Origin: Methylophilus sp.
GTDB taxonomy: Bacteria; Pseudomonadota; Gammaproteobacteria; Burkholderiales; Methylophilaceae
Direction of reading: 5' to 3'
Assembly: GCA_030696695.1 (NCBI GenBank)
Contig: JAUYRP010000034.1
Location: forward strand, 682,001 to 746,000
Length of the DNA stretch: 64,000 bases
Shown piece after piece: positions 36,987-44,911 of the stretch. Every line of letters starts with the position of its first letter. The first letter of the stretch is position 1. The translations under genes were made by a program, and so were the position numbers. The notes under the pieces are model-generated. The model was given only the letters and a program-made list of their open reading frames with translations, was not told the DNA's origin and made no database searches.

Positions 36987-38858
36987 TTACAAGCTGAACA
37001 CGTTTAGACCGCCGCCGCCAGGAGCAGCATTGTATTTGGTTAACTCTTTATAACCACCAGCAGCACCAAGTGCGTCTGTGTCGTTAGTCATACCAAGGTT
37101 CATCGCAACACCAGCCCAGCCACCAATGCCTGAGAATACACCCACGTATTGTTTGCCTTTGTTGCCGTAGGTAAATGCATTACCAATCACGCCAGAACCT
37201 ACTTGGAATTTCCAAAGTTCTTTACCTGATTGTGCATCAACCGCTTTGAACCAACGATCTAAAGTACCGTAGAACACCAAATCAGTTGCAGTAGTCAATA
37301 CACCGCCCCAAGCTGAGAATTTCTCTTTGTTGTACCATACTTTTTTGTTGGTCATTGGATCGTAAGCGCCGAAGCCACCCATTACGCCGTCAGGACCAGC
37401 AAACATCGTTAATGTAGCACCCACCCATGGTTGGCCAGCCACGTATTTAGATTCCACTGGCTCGTATGTCATACATACATGGTTAAGTGGTGAATACATT
37501 AAACCAGTACGTGGGCTGTATGCCGCAGGTTGTTGGTCTTTAGTACCCAATGCAGCTGGGCAGATGCCTTTAGCATTGTAGTCTTGGTGCGTTGAGTAAC
37601 GACCATCTTTTGCTGGAACGCCTGTTTTTAAATCAACACTTGCTGCCCAGTTAACAAATGGATGCACTTTTTCTGCTGCAATCAACGTGCCTGTGTGTGC
37701 GTTCCAAGTGTAAGCAAAACCGTTACGGTCATGGTGCCATGCGTATGTTTTGCCACCTTTGTCGAATAGAATCACATCATTCACGCCATCGTAATCCCAC
37801 TCATCGTGTGGAGTCATTTGCATGCCCCATTTAGCCACGCCAGTGTCTAAATCACGTGCAAATACTGTCATAGACCATTTGTTGTCGCCTGGACGTACGT
37901 CTGGGTTCCAAACTGATGGGTTACCTGTACCGTAGTACACTAAGTTGGTACGTGCATCATATGGCCACCAGCCCCATACAGAGCCACCACCATGTTGCCA
38001 ACCATCTTTAACAGCTTGTGGTTTCAACCATGTGCGTGTGCCTAATTCTTTTTCGCCACCTTTAATTTGGTCAGCTGGCAGTGCTTTAAAAGAACCACCT
38101 TGTTTGTTACCACCGTTTACGTCTTGGTAAACTGAAAGCGCACTGTAAAGTGGGTTAGCTGAGTTGAAATCAGCACCAATCAATACTTCAGCATCTGGGC
38201 CTGTTGAGTATGCTTTCCAAGCCAATGAACCGTCTTTGATATTGTAAGCAGCTAAGAAACAACGTACGCCGAACTCAGCACCTGAACAACCTGTTAGCAC
38301 TTTATCTTTAATCACATGCGCTGCATTGGTGTTAGTCGCGCCCACTTTTGGGTCTGTGTTTTTAACTTCCCACACTTTAGCGCCAGTTTTAGCATCTAAA
38401 GCTACCAACATGCCGTCGTTTTGTTGTAAGAACACTTTACCATCACCAAAACCTAAGCCACGGTTTACGTTATCGCAGCACAAAACAGCTTGTACTGATG
38501 GATCTTGTTTCGGGAAATAGGACCAAACGATTTTTTGATTGTCGTTTAAATCAAGCGCGTATACGTTGTTTGGGAACGCTGTATGCAAATACATCATGTT
38601 GCCAACAACCACTGGTGAACCCTCGTGACCGCGGTTTACACCTGTAGCAAATGACCATGCCATTTTTACATTTTTTACATTCTTTTTATTGATTTGGGCT
38701 AATTTGCTGTAGCCCTGATTGTCGTGCTGACCACGTGGGTGTAGCCAGTTGTTTGCATCTTTCATTGCAGCTTCTTGGTCAGCTGCAGCAGATGCAAATA
38801 ATGGGAAAGCCAAAGCAATACCTGCGGCTAAGCCCATCGTACGTTTAATATGAGTCAT
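36987..38858 (-). CDS. xoxF: Lanthanide-dependent PQQ methanol dehydrogenase XoxF
   Basis: A 623-residue periplasmic quinoprotein. A signal peptide (1-26) is followed by an eight-bladed propeller with tryptophan-docking repeats. The vicinal cysteines occur in AVLCCDNVNRG. The metal region reads TPHDEWDYDGVND: the second Asp of the DYD motif is the extra ligand that marks XoxF enzymes using lanthanides, where calcium-type MxaF has Ala. Function: methanol (and formaldehyde) oxidation to feed electrons to a cytochrome. The usual partners xoxG and xoxJ are not adjacent. The upstream 385 bases hold a large hairpin and a divergent MocR-type regulator. GGAG lies before the ATG. Confidence 0.96.
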   Translation of the reverse strand: MTHIKRTMGLAAGIALAFPLFASAAADQEAAMKDANNWLHPRGQHDNQGYSKLAQINKKNVKNVKMAWSFATGVNRGHEGSPVVVGNMMYLHTAFPNNVYALDLNDNQKIVWSYFPKQDPSVQAVLCCDNVNRGLGFGDGKVFLQQNDGMLVALDAKTGAKVWEVKNTDPKVGATNTNAAHVIKDKVLTGCSGAEFGVRCFLAAYNIKDGSLAWKAYSTGPDAEVLIGADFNSANPLYSALSVYQDVNGGNKQGGSFKALPADQIKGGEKELGTRTWLKPQAVKDGWQHGGGSVWGWWPYDARTNLVYYGTGNPSVWNPDVRPGDNKWSMTVFARDLDTGVAKWGMQMTPHDEWDYDGVNDVILFDKGGKTYAWHHDRNGFAYTWNAHTGTLIAAEKVHPFVNWAASVDLKTGVPAKDGRYSTHQDYNAKGICPAALGTKDQQPAAYSPRTGLMYSPLNHVCMTYEPVESKYVAGQPWVGATLTMFAGPDGVMGGFGAYDPMTNKKVWYNKEKFSAWGGVLTTATDLVFYGTLDRWFKAVDAQSGKELWKFQVGSGVIGNAFTYGNKGKQYVGVFSGIGGWAGVAMNLGMTNDTDALGAAGGYKELTKYNAAPGGGGLNVFSL

Positions 38859-38904
38859 CGTATTATCTCCAAAGTATAGATAGCAAAGGAACTGTTAATT
38901 GAGA

Positions 38905-38944
38905 CGCACCTTGATAAGCCATGAATGATCATGGCTCAGGTGCG
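38905..38944 (-). promoter_or_regulatory. Two-tier hairpin in the probable xoxF leader
   Basis: Outer arms CGCACCT (38905-38911) and AGGTGCG (38938-38944) and inner arms GCCATGA (38918-38924) and TCATGGC (38929-38935) nest around an ATGA loop with an asymmetric internal loop. No T-run follows on either strand. It lies about 47 bases before xoxF, so it is probably in the 5' leader or is an operator. Apart from the candidate promoter and the inverted repeat listed separately, the rest of the 385-base gap shows nothing convincing. Confidence 0.55.
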
Positions 38945-38996
38945 CTTTGCTTAGATAACACTGGTACTAGGAGCCCAGATTAAAACAGCCATTTTG

Positions 38997-39024
38997 ATGC
39001 TATGCATGTAAAGCACTGTTTCAA
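38997..39024 (-). promoter_or_regulatory. Candidate sigma-70 promoter of xoxF
   Basis: On the minus strand TTGAAA (39019-39024) and TAGCAT (38997-39002) are spaced by 16 bases. A start near 38990 would give a leader of about 130 bases containing the two-tier hairpin. Matches are moderate and the call is tentative. Confidence 0.25.
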
Positions 39025-39178
39025 TATGTTAAGCAGATGTAACTCTAAACCAATTAACAAGCATAAACACTCATCCAGTTTCATCTAAAACAAGGGGTCC
39101 AGTTAAATGGTGGGCATTAAGTGCAAACTTTGCTACCATAAGGCTGTGGACATTGCCTAGGTTTCCACAAAGCGATTG

Positions 39179-39210
39179 TGTTTAACAAGTATCTGTACAC
39201 GGGTTAAACA
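39179..39210 (+). promoter_or_regulatory. Inverted repeat upstream of the MocR-type gene
   Basis: TGTTTAAC and GTTAAACA are perfect inverted copies separated by 16 bases and end 33 bases before the regulator start. The arrangement suits binding by a dimeric GntR/MocR protein, possibly the gene's own product acting on both itself and divergent xoxF. Confidence 0.45.
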
Positions 39211-39243
39211 TGGTTAGTTTCAGTTGCTTTGTAAGGAACCGTT

Positions 39244-40743
39244 ATGCTCAGGCCATGGGAATTGAATTTCACTATCTCACGTGAATCTCATCAATCGATT
39301 CATCAGCAACTCACGCATAAACTTATTCATGCTATTCAAAGTGGCGCATTCGTCGCAGGTATGTCTTTGCCTGGTACACGTGAGCTATCGCAGCAGCTGG
39401 GCATCAATCGCAAAACAGTCATTCGTGTGTACGATGAATTAATCGCGCAAGGTTGGCTGTATACAGAGGATAAACGAGGCACATTCGTTAGCCAACAAAA
39501 AACCATCAATCATGCTGCTGCCTTTTTAAATACATTGCAAACAACCAAGCATCCAATACTCCCACCAATTGTGCAGCCAGATAGCCCTTCGCTATCTCAT
39601 GTAGCCATGTCAGATGAGTGGATAGACTTAAGTTATCCTCATGGTGATCATCGCCTTTTTAATATAGAGGTGATGGTGCGCGCTACGCGACATGCCATTA
39701 TCACCACCAAGCGTCACAGCCATCTAAAACTGCATCATCCGCATGGACTAGAAGCGTTGCGCCAAGCCATTGCGCAAATGATTGGCTTTGAAAAAAGTAT
39801 GCATGTTGCGCCACAACAGTTATGCATCGCCCCTTCGGCACAATTGGGTTTAGATATCATTGCAAAAACAATTTTTAGACAAGGCGATTACTTACTGTTA
39901 GAAACATTGCATGATCCCATCACAGGGGCAATTTTTCAGCAACAGAACATCAACATCCAAACGGTTAAACACCATGCACAAGGTATCGATTTAGATGATT
40001 TAGAAAAGCTATGCATTAACTACCCAGTGCGTGCCATTTATCTCTCACCAGAATGCCAACAGCCCACCACGTGGCGCATGACAGCAGACAACCGAACCCA
40101 ATTATTAAAGCTAGCAAAACGATACGATTTTTATGTGATTGAAGACAACACGCGTGCCCAGTTTATTTATGAGCGCGCAGCACCAGCAACACTAGCCAGC
40201 TTAGCGCAACAGCATGTCATATATATTGGCAGTTTGGCGCACCTTATGAATGCAAGTTATAAAGCAGCGTATATCGCAGCGCCACATCACCTATCTGCAG
40301 CCATTGAGCAAGCACTCAGTTTTGTAAGTGATTGCAGTAACCTGATGAATGAACTCACCTTAACTGAGTTATTGCTATCGGGCGAAGTGAAAAAGCAATT
40401 AAAGCGCGCACAAAAAATATACCAAGAACGGCGTGATGACTGCTGCAAACTCATGCAGCAAGCGCTTGGAGACTTCGTGCATTTTGAAAAGCCAAGTGCC
40501 GGTTTTTCTGTTTGGGTGCAAACAAACAAAGTAATTGCACAAGATACATTTGCAAAACTCCTGCATCAACAACAACTCAAGCTGAATGTAGAAACAGTAT
40601 TTCACCAAAACATAGCGGGCCAAACCAGCTTTGCCATTTACTTTGCACACCTCAATCACGATGAGCTAAAAATTGCCATCAATCGCCTAAAACTTGCACT
40701 GTTCGCTACGCAAAAAACAGAGCGATATGCAGCATATGGTTAA
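39244..40743 (+). CDS. MocR/PdxR-type regulator with degenerate PLP site
   Basis: A 499-residue protein with an N-terminal GntR winged helix (LPGTRELSQQLGINRKTVIRVYDEL, residues about 38-62) fused to a fold-type I aminotransferase domain, the MocR architecture. The PLP-binding Lys expected in the GTFSK motif is absent: the aligned segment reads YIGSLAHLMN with His333 in its place. The EDDYDSEF segment reads EDNTRAQF, so the Asp (301) is kept but the PLP-contacting Tyr is Thr303. Cofactor binding as an aldimine therefore seems impossible. It is divergent from xoxF and may control it. No frameshift is present; the rest of the fold is intact. Confidence 0.85.
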   Translation: MLRPWELNFTISRESHQSIHQQLTHKLIHAIQSGAFVAGMSLPGTRELSQQLGINRKTVIRVYDELIAQGWLYTEDKRGTFVSQQKTINHAAAFLNTLQTTKHPILPPIVQPDSPSLSHVAMSDEWIDLSYPHGDHRLFNIEVMVRATRHAIITTKRHSHLKLHHPHGLEALRQAIAQMIGFEKSMHVAPQQLCIAPSAQLGLDIIAKTIFRQGDYLLLETLHDPITGAIFQQQNINIQTVKHHAQGIDLDDLEKLCINYPVRAIYLSPECQQPTTWRMTADNRTQLLKLAKRYDFYVIEDNTRAQFIYERAAPATLASLAQQHVIYIGSLAHLMNASYKAAYIAAPHHLSAAIEQALSFVSDCSNLMNELTLTELLLSGEVKKQLKRAQKIYQERRDDCCKLMQQALGDFVHFEKPSAGFSVWVQTNKVIAQDTFAKLLHQQQLKLNVETVFHQNIAGQTSFAIYFAHLNHDELKIAINRLKLALFATQKTERYAAYG

Positions 40744-40761
40744 ACCAATAGCAACCAACAT

Positions 40762-40775
40762 GGTTGATATCAACC
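40762..40775. promoter_or_regulatory. Perfect 14-bp palindrome, candidate activator site
   Basis: GGTTGATATCAACC is fully self-complementary. It lies about 90 bases upstream of the sigma-54 element at 40851, the usual distance for an enhancer-binding-protein site. A single copy only, so the role is inferred. Confidence 0.4.
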
Positions 40776-40850
40776 TAAATCAAACAACCAAAAATATTGG
40801 TAAAAATAAAATAAGTAGTAAAATCAATAAGATATAAATTATTAAAAATA

Positions 40851-40866
40851 TGGCATGCTAATTGCA
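40851..40866 (+). promoter_or_regulatory. rpoN site: Sigma-54 (RpoN) promoter
   Basis: TGGCATGCTAATTGCA matches the consensus TGGCACG-N4-TTGCA with one mismatch and exact GG-N10-GC spacing. It is surrounded by AT-rich sequence, and no gene follows on this strand, only a short stretch that ends at a strong terminator. Confidence 0.75.
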
Positions 40867-40876
40867 AATATATACG

Positions 40877-41011
40877 CAGGGAGAGCTATCACTAGGACCT
40901 TCGATATTAATAGCAAAAACACTTAAATATTGGAGGGGTAGACTCCCAACTTGCATGTTGATCTTGAAATAGTTAAGCCATGATAATTCAAATAATTATC
41001 ATGGCTTTTTT
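40877..41011 (+). ncRNA. Putative sigma-54-dependent small RNA
   Basis: The segment from the predicted start (about 12 bases after the -12 element) to the terminator is about 135 bases. It has no open frame with a ribosome site longer than a few codons. A hairpin TTGG-a-GGG / CTCCCAA (40930-40949) precedes the terminator. The combination of a precise RpoN promoter and a precise terminator with nothing coding between suggests a regulatory RNA; the exact 5' end is estimated. Confidence 0.5.
40975..41011 (+). terminator. Strong rho-independent terminator
   Basis: AAGCCATGATAATT and AATTATCATGGCTT form a perfect 14-bp stem around CAAAT, followed by a run of Ts. It ends the short sigma-54 transcript and may catch readthrough from the MocR-type gene. 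Confidence 0.92.
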
Positions 41012-41124
41012 GTATTTGGCGGCTGCATTGCAACAAATGATGTCCCGATAATTTTTCTGAGATATTTACCTAACCAAGAAAACCCTTTGCCATTGCTATT
41101 TTAGACATGGTGAGCGGAGCGACC

Positions 41125-41153
41125 GTGTCCTTTAGACTAGATATAAAGGACAC
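41125..41153. other. Perfect 10-bp stem-loop downstream of the NACHT gene
   Basis: GTGTCCTTTA and TAAAGGACAC pair around a nine-base loop. The left arm can alternatively pair with GACATGGT just upstream (41104-41111) through ACCGTGTC, giving two mutually exclusive hairpins. No T-run is present on the minus strand, so this is not a classical terminator of the NACHT gene, which ends at 41169. Confidence 0.45.
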
Positions 41154-41168
41154 TTAAGAACTTAAAAG

Positions 41169-43175
41169 TTAAGCTTTAGGTGCAAAGTTCCTAAGTAAAG
41201 ATTTAGCTAACTCTGCTAGTTTGAGTTCAGAGTCATCATTTTTAATAGTCAAAATCTTTTCATGATCTAAAACCCAACCATTAGCAAGTATCAATTTAGT
41301 TACAGCAGAAAAGTTATTTACTGAGTTTAATTTTGATGTACTAGCCCCATCAAGCTTTATAAAACCTTTCCGCGGGAGGTGAGTTATTTGATTTTTGATA
41401 TGTTTGAGGTCAATCTTATGTTTTTGAATAATTAAAGGATCTTTTTTTGCAGCAAGTATATTTAATATTGCGCAATATTTTCCAATTGCTTTTGCACAAA
41501 CAAGTGGTTTGTTGTTTTTTGTCTTAGTAATAGATAGTTGATAGAGTCTTCTAGGTTTATTTTCCAGTGATAAGATTTTAGTCAAACCATTAAAGACATC
41601 ATCAACATCTTCTTGTTTAGGAAACTCTTTCCCAATAAAAAAATCCGTGTCAAATGTCACTGCTTTTCTTAGTGCAAGTATTTCAGATGGAATTGTGGGG
41701 TTTATATTCTTATAGTTGGATTCCCAATGTCTTCTAAACTCCTCCGCAAGAGGAAGTATGAAATGTTTTTTAAATGTTGAGGGCTCAATATCATAAATCT
41801 GATCAAGCACATTTGAAAATTTTTCAAGATCATCGCATTGAAATATTTTTTCTAATACAGCATTCTGTTGATCTTTTCCTTCGGTACATAGGAATTGTGC
41901 AGCAAAGTATTCCGACAACGACTTATGTGACCATCTGTAAAAGTTTCCTTCTTTTATTAGTACAGGAACAGCTTTTACACAGTCATCTAAGAAGTCACTT
42001 TCTGAAAAAGTCAAATCTGAACAAATTTTTTTACTCTCTCGTATCCAACTTAATATCAAATCGGTATCAGCTTCAACTTTGCCATTCATCACAGATATAA
42101 AGCCTATAACTCTCAATACTCTATGAAAGCTATCAAAATCTAGCTTAGATTTTTTCTCTCTGGTGTTATAGCCATCTTTTGTAGAGTCATGCCACTCGTA
42201 TAATGCATCAAACACTTGTCTATAGAAGACATGCTTTTTTAGAGGGAGACTTTGTTTATACTCATAGCATCTATAGAGCAGAGTAGTTAATAAAGGATTC
42301 TTTAAATACTCCCCAACTCCCTTAAACTCATTATTTTTTAACTTTTCAATAAGCTGCTTAGATCTTTCACCATCTTTATCGTATTTAGAAATTAAAGAAT
42401 ATGACTCATCCTTAACCAATGGTCGAATGTTAAACCTTTGAAATCCCGGGAAAGCGGCCAACCCACTCTCTGGTCTGGAGCTAATTACATAAATGTTTTT
42501 TGAATTTTTTGAAATAAAGTCATTAATAGAGGCTGTAACAAACTCCCTGTCCTTAAATGGAATTTCATCATACCCATCAAGGAAAAGAATGAAATCGCCT
42601 GACTTCATAATTTTTTCAATATACTTAGCTGATAATTCGAGCTCGTCCTTGTCATCACTTCCTTTCTTCAGCTGCATATTTAATTGGTTATAAATCACAT
42701 CAGAAATTGTTTGAGATTTTGATAAAGTTCGTAATTCAATGAAAATTGGTATTGCATACTCGGATTTGATGCATTCGAGAAGCAGGAACCTAAGAAGAGT
42801 TGATTTTCCCATTCCAGCAGTATCGGTGACTAACACCCTGTTATAAACTGGCAGAAAACTCATATTAAAGTTGGAAATATTCAATTCCAGCTCTTTAATT
42901 TTGTCATTCACATTTACCTCTGTCTTCACAGTCAAAGGGATGTAAATCTCACTTAAGAGTTTTGGCTGGTTAAATACTAGTGTGTTTAAATACTTATGCC
43001 TTTCAAATTGACATTCAACATAATCAGAAAAGCGGTAGGTAAATAAATCCATTAACTCTGGAGTAACATTTCTTATGCCCCTAAGTGAGGAATCTACAGT
43101 TCTTTTTATAATTGGAGCTAAAGCTTCTTTTATAATTGTAGGCAGTGCTATTGCACCAATCGATTCAATTAACAT
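41169..43175 (-). CDS. NACHT-family NTPase, probable anti-phage protein
   Basis: A 668-residue STAND NTPase. An N-terminal region of about 110 residues (helical, hydrophobic start) has no known effector motif. The NACHT module follows: Walker A DTAGMGKSTLLR (118 on), Walker B FILFLDGYDEIP (D200), sensor YVISSRPE, and a winged-helix/helical region to about 480 (including YRWSHKSLSEYFAAQFL). The C-terminal 180 residues lack LRR or TPR repeats. Bacterial NACHT proteins with this layout act in anti-phage defence. By eye the gene is much richer in A and T than its neighbours and sits beside tRNA-Met between conserved genes, indicating acquisition. It has its own promoter. The trigger and effector are unknown. 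Confidence 0.85.
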   Translation of the reverse strand: MLIESIGAIALPTIIKEALAPIIKRTVDSSLRGIRNVTPELMDLFTYRFSDYVECQFERHKYLNTLVFNQPKLLSEIYIPLTVKTEVNVNDKIKELELNISNFNMSFLPVYNRVLVTDTAGMGKSTLLRFLLLECIKSEYAIPIFIELRTLSKSQTISDVIYNQLNMQLKKGSDDKDELELSAKYIEKIMKSGDFILFLDGYDEIPFKDREFVTASINDFISKNSKNIYVISSRPESGLAAFPGFQRFNIRPLVKDESYSLISKYDKDGERSKQLIEKLKNNEFKGVGEYLKNPLLTTLLYRCYEYKQSLPLKKHVFYRQVFDALYEWHDSTKDGYNTREKKSKLDFDSFHRVLRVIGFISVMNGKVEADTDLILSWIRESKKICSDLTFSESDFLDDCVKAVPVLIKEGNFYRWSHKSLSEYFAAQFLCTEGKDQQNAVLEKIFQCDDLEKFSNVLDQIYDIEPSTFKKHFILPLAEEFRRHWESNYKNINPTIPSEILALRKAVTFDTDFFIGKEFPKQEDVDDVFNGLTKILSLENKPRRLYQLSITKTKNNKPLVCAKAIGKYCAILNILAAKKDPLIIQKHKIDLKHIKNQITHLPRKGFIKLDGASTSKLNSVNNFSAVTKLILANGWVLDHEKILTIKNDDSELKLAELAKSLLRNFAPKA

Positions 43176-43212
43176 TTGAAGTCTTTCTTTTTTTGGTTTT
43201 ATAGGATTCCAA

Positions 43213-43241
43213 ATTAAACTTTATAAGCACTAATTCGTCAA
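43213..43241 (-). promoter_or_regulatory. Sigma-70-like promoter of the NACHT gene
   Basis: On the minus strand TTGACG (43236-43241) and TTTAAT (43213-43218) are spaced by 17 bases, about 38 bases before the ATG. The ribosome site that follows is weak (AAAGA). Confidence 0.55.
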
Positions 43242-43321
43242 TGATTGATGTTGTAGCTTAATTTTTAGATTTTGTTTTAGTATTTAAAGCTACTAGGTGG
43301 CTACTAATCGAGAATTTAGCA

Positions 43322-43356
43322 GAAAGAAAAACGCCCCATTCTTTCGAATGAGGCGT
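43322..43356 (-). terminator. Terminator of tRNA-Met
   Basis: On the minus strand ACGCCTCATTC and GAATGGGGCGT pair over 11 positions with one mismatch around a four-base loop, followed by a T-run. It lies just after the tRNA 3' end and separates it from the NACHT gene. Confidence 0.88.
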
Positions 43357-43362
43357 CTTTAT

Positions 43363-43439
43363 TGGTGGTGAAAGAGGGACTTGAACCCTCGACCCCAGGA
43401 TTATGAATCCTGTGCTCTAACCAGCTGAGCTACATCACC
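43363..43439 (-). tRNA. tRNA with CAT anticodon (Met)
   Basis: A 77-base cloverleaf with encoded CCA. The D-stem GCTC, anticodon arm CAGGATT-CAT-AATCCTG, T-arm GAGGG-TTCAAGT-CCCTC and acceptor pairs GGTGA/TCACC are all visible. A CAT anticodon means elongator Met, or Ile2 if modified by TilS; it is not an initiator because it lacks the 1-72 mismatch and GGG/CCC anticodon stem. Elongator Met is preferred. Confidence 0.93.
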
Positions 43440-43475
43440 CTTTAAATCGGTTGCTAAAACTTTAGCAAGGGCGCA

Positions 43476-43504
43476 ATTCTAGTGTTTTAACGCTCTGTTG
43501 TCAA
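43476..43504 (-). promoter_or_regulatory. Consensus sigma-70 promoter of tRNA-Met
   Basis: On the minus strand TTGACA (43499-43504), 17-base spacer, TAGAAT (43476-43481), then a GC-rich discriminator TGCGCCC. The leader before the tRNA holds a perfect 8-bp hairpin TTGCTAAA/TTTAGCAA (43451-43468). The remainder of the gap to ychF shows nothing else. Confidence 0.85.
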
Positions 43505-43587
43505 AAGTTAGTTGCTTAAATTGATAAGATTCATGATTAGCTTGAGCCAATCTGCATTTCATCCTTAGCGCGATAACGCTGCTGGCA

Positions 43588-44673
43588 TTACACGTTAAAT
43601 CTAAAGTGCATTACATCGCCATCTTGCACAATGTATTCTTTGCCTTCTAAGCGCATTTTGCCTGCTTCTTTACTGCCTTGCTCGCCTTTGTTTTTAACGT
43701 ATTCATCATACGCAATCACTTCTGCGCGAATAAAGCCACGTTCAAAATCGGTATGAATGACACCTGCAGCTTGTGGTGCAGTGGCGCCTTTTTTTACTGT
43801 CCAAGCGCGTACTTCTTGCACGCCAGCAGTAAAGTAGGTTTGCAAGCCAAGCAAATCATAAGCTGCGCGAATCACGCGATTCAGGCCAGGTTCATCTTGG
43901 CCGAGTTCTGATAAAAATAATAGTTTATCTTCGTCTTCTAACTCAGAAATTTCGCCTTCAATCTTGGCACAAATGCACACCACAGGCGCATTTTCTGCTT
44001 TGCCAAGTGCAACCACTCTGTCTAGAAATGGGTTATTCTCAAAGCCAGTTTCGTCCACATTGGCCAAGTACATCACAGGCTTAACAGTAATCAGGCACAG
44101 TGGTTTTAGCAGTTGTAATTCGTCTGCGTCTAAACCAAGTGTGCGCACAGCTTTGGCTTGGTCTAAACACGGCACTACTTTTTCGAGCACTTTAATCAGC
44201 GCAATCGCATCTTTGTCGCCACTTTTGGCTTTTTTTCCTTCGCGCTGCATGGTTTTTTCAACAGTTTCCATGTCAGCTAGCGCAAGCTCGGTGTTGATGA
44301 CTTCAATATCAGATAGTGGGTCAATTTTGTTCGCCACGTGTATCACGTTGCCATCTTCAAAGCAGCGCACCACATGCGCAATGGCATCGGTTTCGCGAAT
44401 GTTAGCTAAAAATTTATTGCCTAAACCTTCACCTTTAGAAGCGCCTGCAACTAAACCAGCAATATCGACAAATTCTACAATAGCAGGCTGAATCTTTTGT
44501 GGTTTTACGATATCAATCAATGGCTTAAGGCGGTTATCTGGTACTTCTACAATGCCCACATTCGGTTCAATCGTACAGAAGGGGTAGTTTTCTGCTGCAA
44601 TTCCAGCTTTGGTAATTGCGTTAAATAGGGTAGATTTACCAACGTTGGGTAGACCAACAATGCCGCATTTCAT
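43588..44673 (-). CDS. ychF: Ribosome-binding ATPase YchF/OLA1
   Basis: A 361-residue Obg-family P-loop protein that binds ribosomes and prefers ATP. Family marks are [37 protein letters not shown], the modified specificity loop YLANVDE (instead of NKxD), and the TGS-like end [25 protein letters not shown]. The length is exact for the family. Its expected neighbour pth lies 2.8 kb upstream, the pair being split by the CHASE-GGDEF-EAL gene. Confidence 0.97.
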   Translation of the reverse strand: MKCGIVGLPNVGKSTLFNAITKAGIAAENYPFCTIEPNVGIVEVPDNRLKPLIDIVKPQKIQPAIVEFVDIAGLVAGASKGEGLGNKFLANIRETDAIAHVVRCFEDGNVIHVANKIDPLSDIEVINTELALADMETVEKTMQREGKKAKSGDKDAIALIKVLEKVVPCLDQAKAVRTLGLDADELQLLKPLCLITVKPVMYLANVDETGFENNPFLDRVVALGKAENAPVVCICAKIEGEISELEDEDKLLFLSELGQDEPGLNRVIRAAYDLLGLQTYFTAGVQEVRAWTVKKGATAPQAAGVIHTDFERGFIRAEVIAYDEYVKNKGEQGSKEAGKMRLEGKEYIVQDGDVMHFRFNV

Positions 44674-44786
44674 ATGAATAACCTTATTGTGTTGTCTGCT
44701 GCCTACGATAACGTATGTGAAGTTGAAGGCAGATTTTTAAAAGATGATTATTTTAACCTTTTAGGTCATGTATCGCCAAAGTTATT

Positions 44787-44847
44787 AGCAATTCAATTGC
44801 TTATGCTGTATGTAATATTGAGGTGTACTTTCTAAAAGTGCTTTTAG
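44787..44847. promoter_or_regulatory. Two dyads in the ychF / GGDEF-EAL divergent region
   Basis: AGCAATT-c-AATTGCT (44787-44801) and CTAAAAG-TG-CTTTTAG (44832-44847) are both perfect short dyads in the 238-base divergent gap. They may be operators for the GGDEF-EAL gene, which starts 65 bases later. Confidence 0.35.
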
Positions 44848-44911
44848 CGTGTTTTAAGGGTGGCTAGACATAAGTAGTACGCCTGTATATAGTGCACTAA
44901 GTGATACCAAT

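Noticed and set aside
40951-40983. Tiny TTG-started frame inside the sigma-54 transcript
   Set aside because: Ten codons, and the GGAGG before it is too far from the start codon; a non-coding RNA is preferred.
43271-43310. Repeated GCTACTA pair between the NACHT gene and tRNA-Met as an attachment site
   Set aside because: Seven-base repeats this close are expected by chance and no second copy lies on the far side of the gene.
41012-43362. Integrase-type genomic island at tRNA-Met
   Set aside because: No integrase gene and no repeat of the tRNA 3' end at the far side were seen; only a single acquired gene can be supported.
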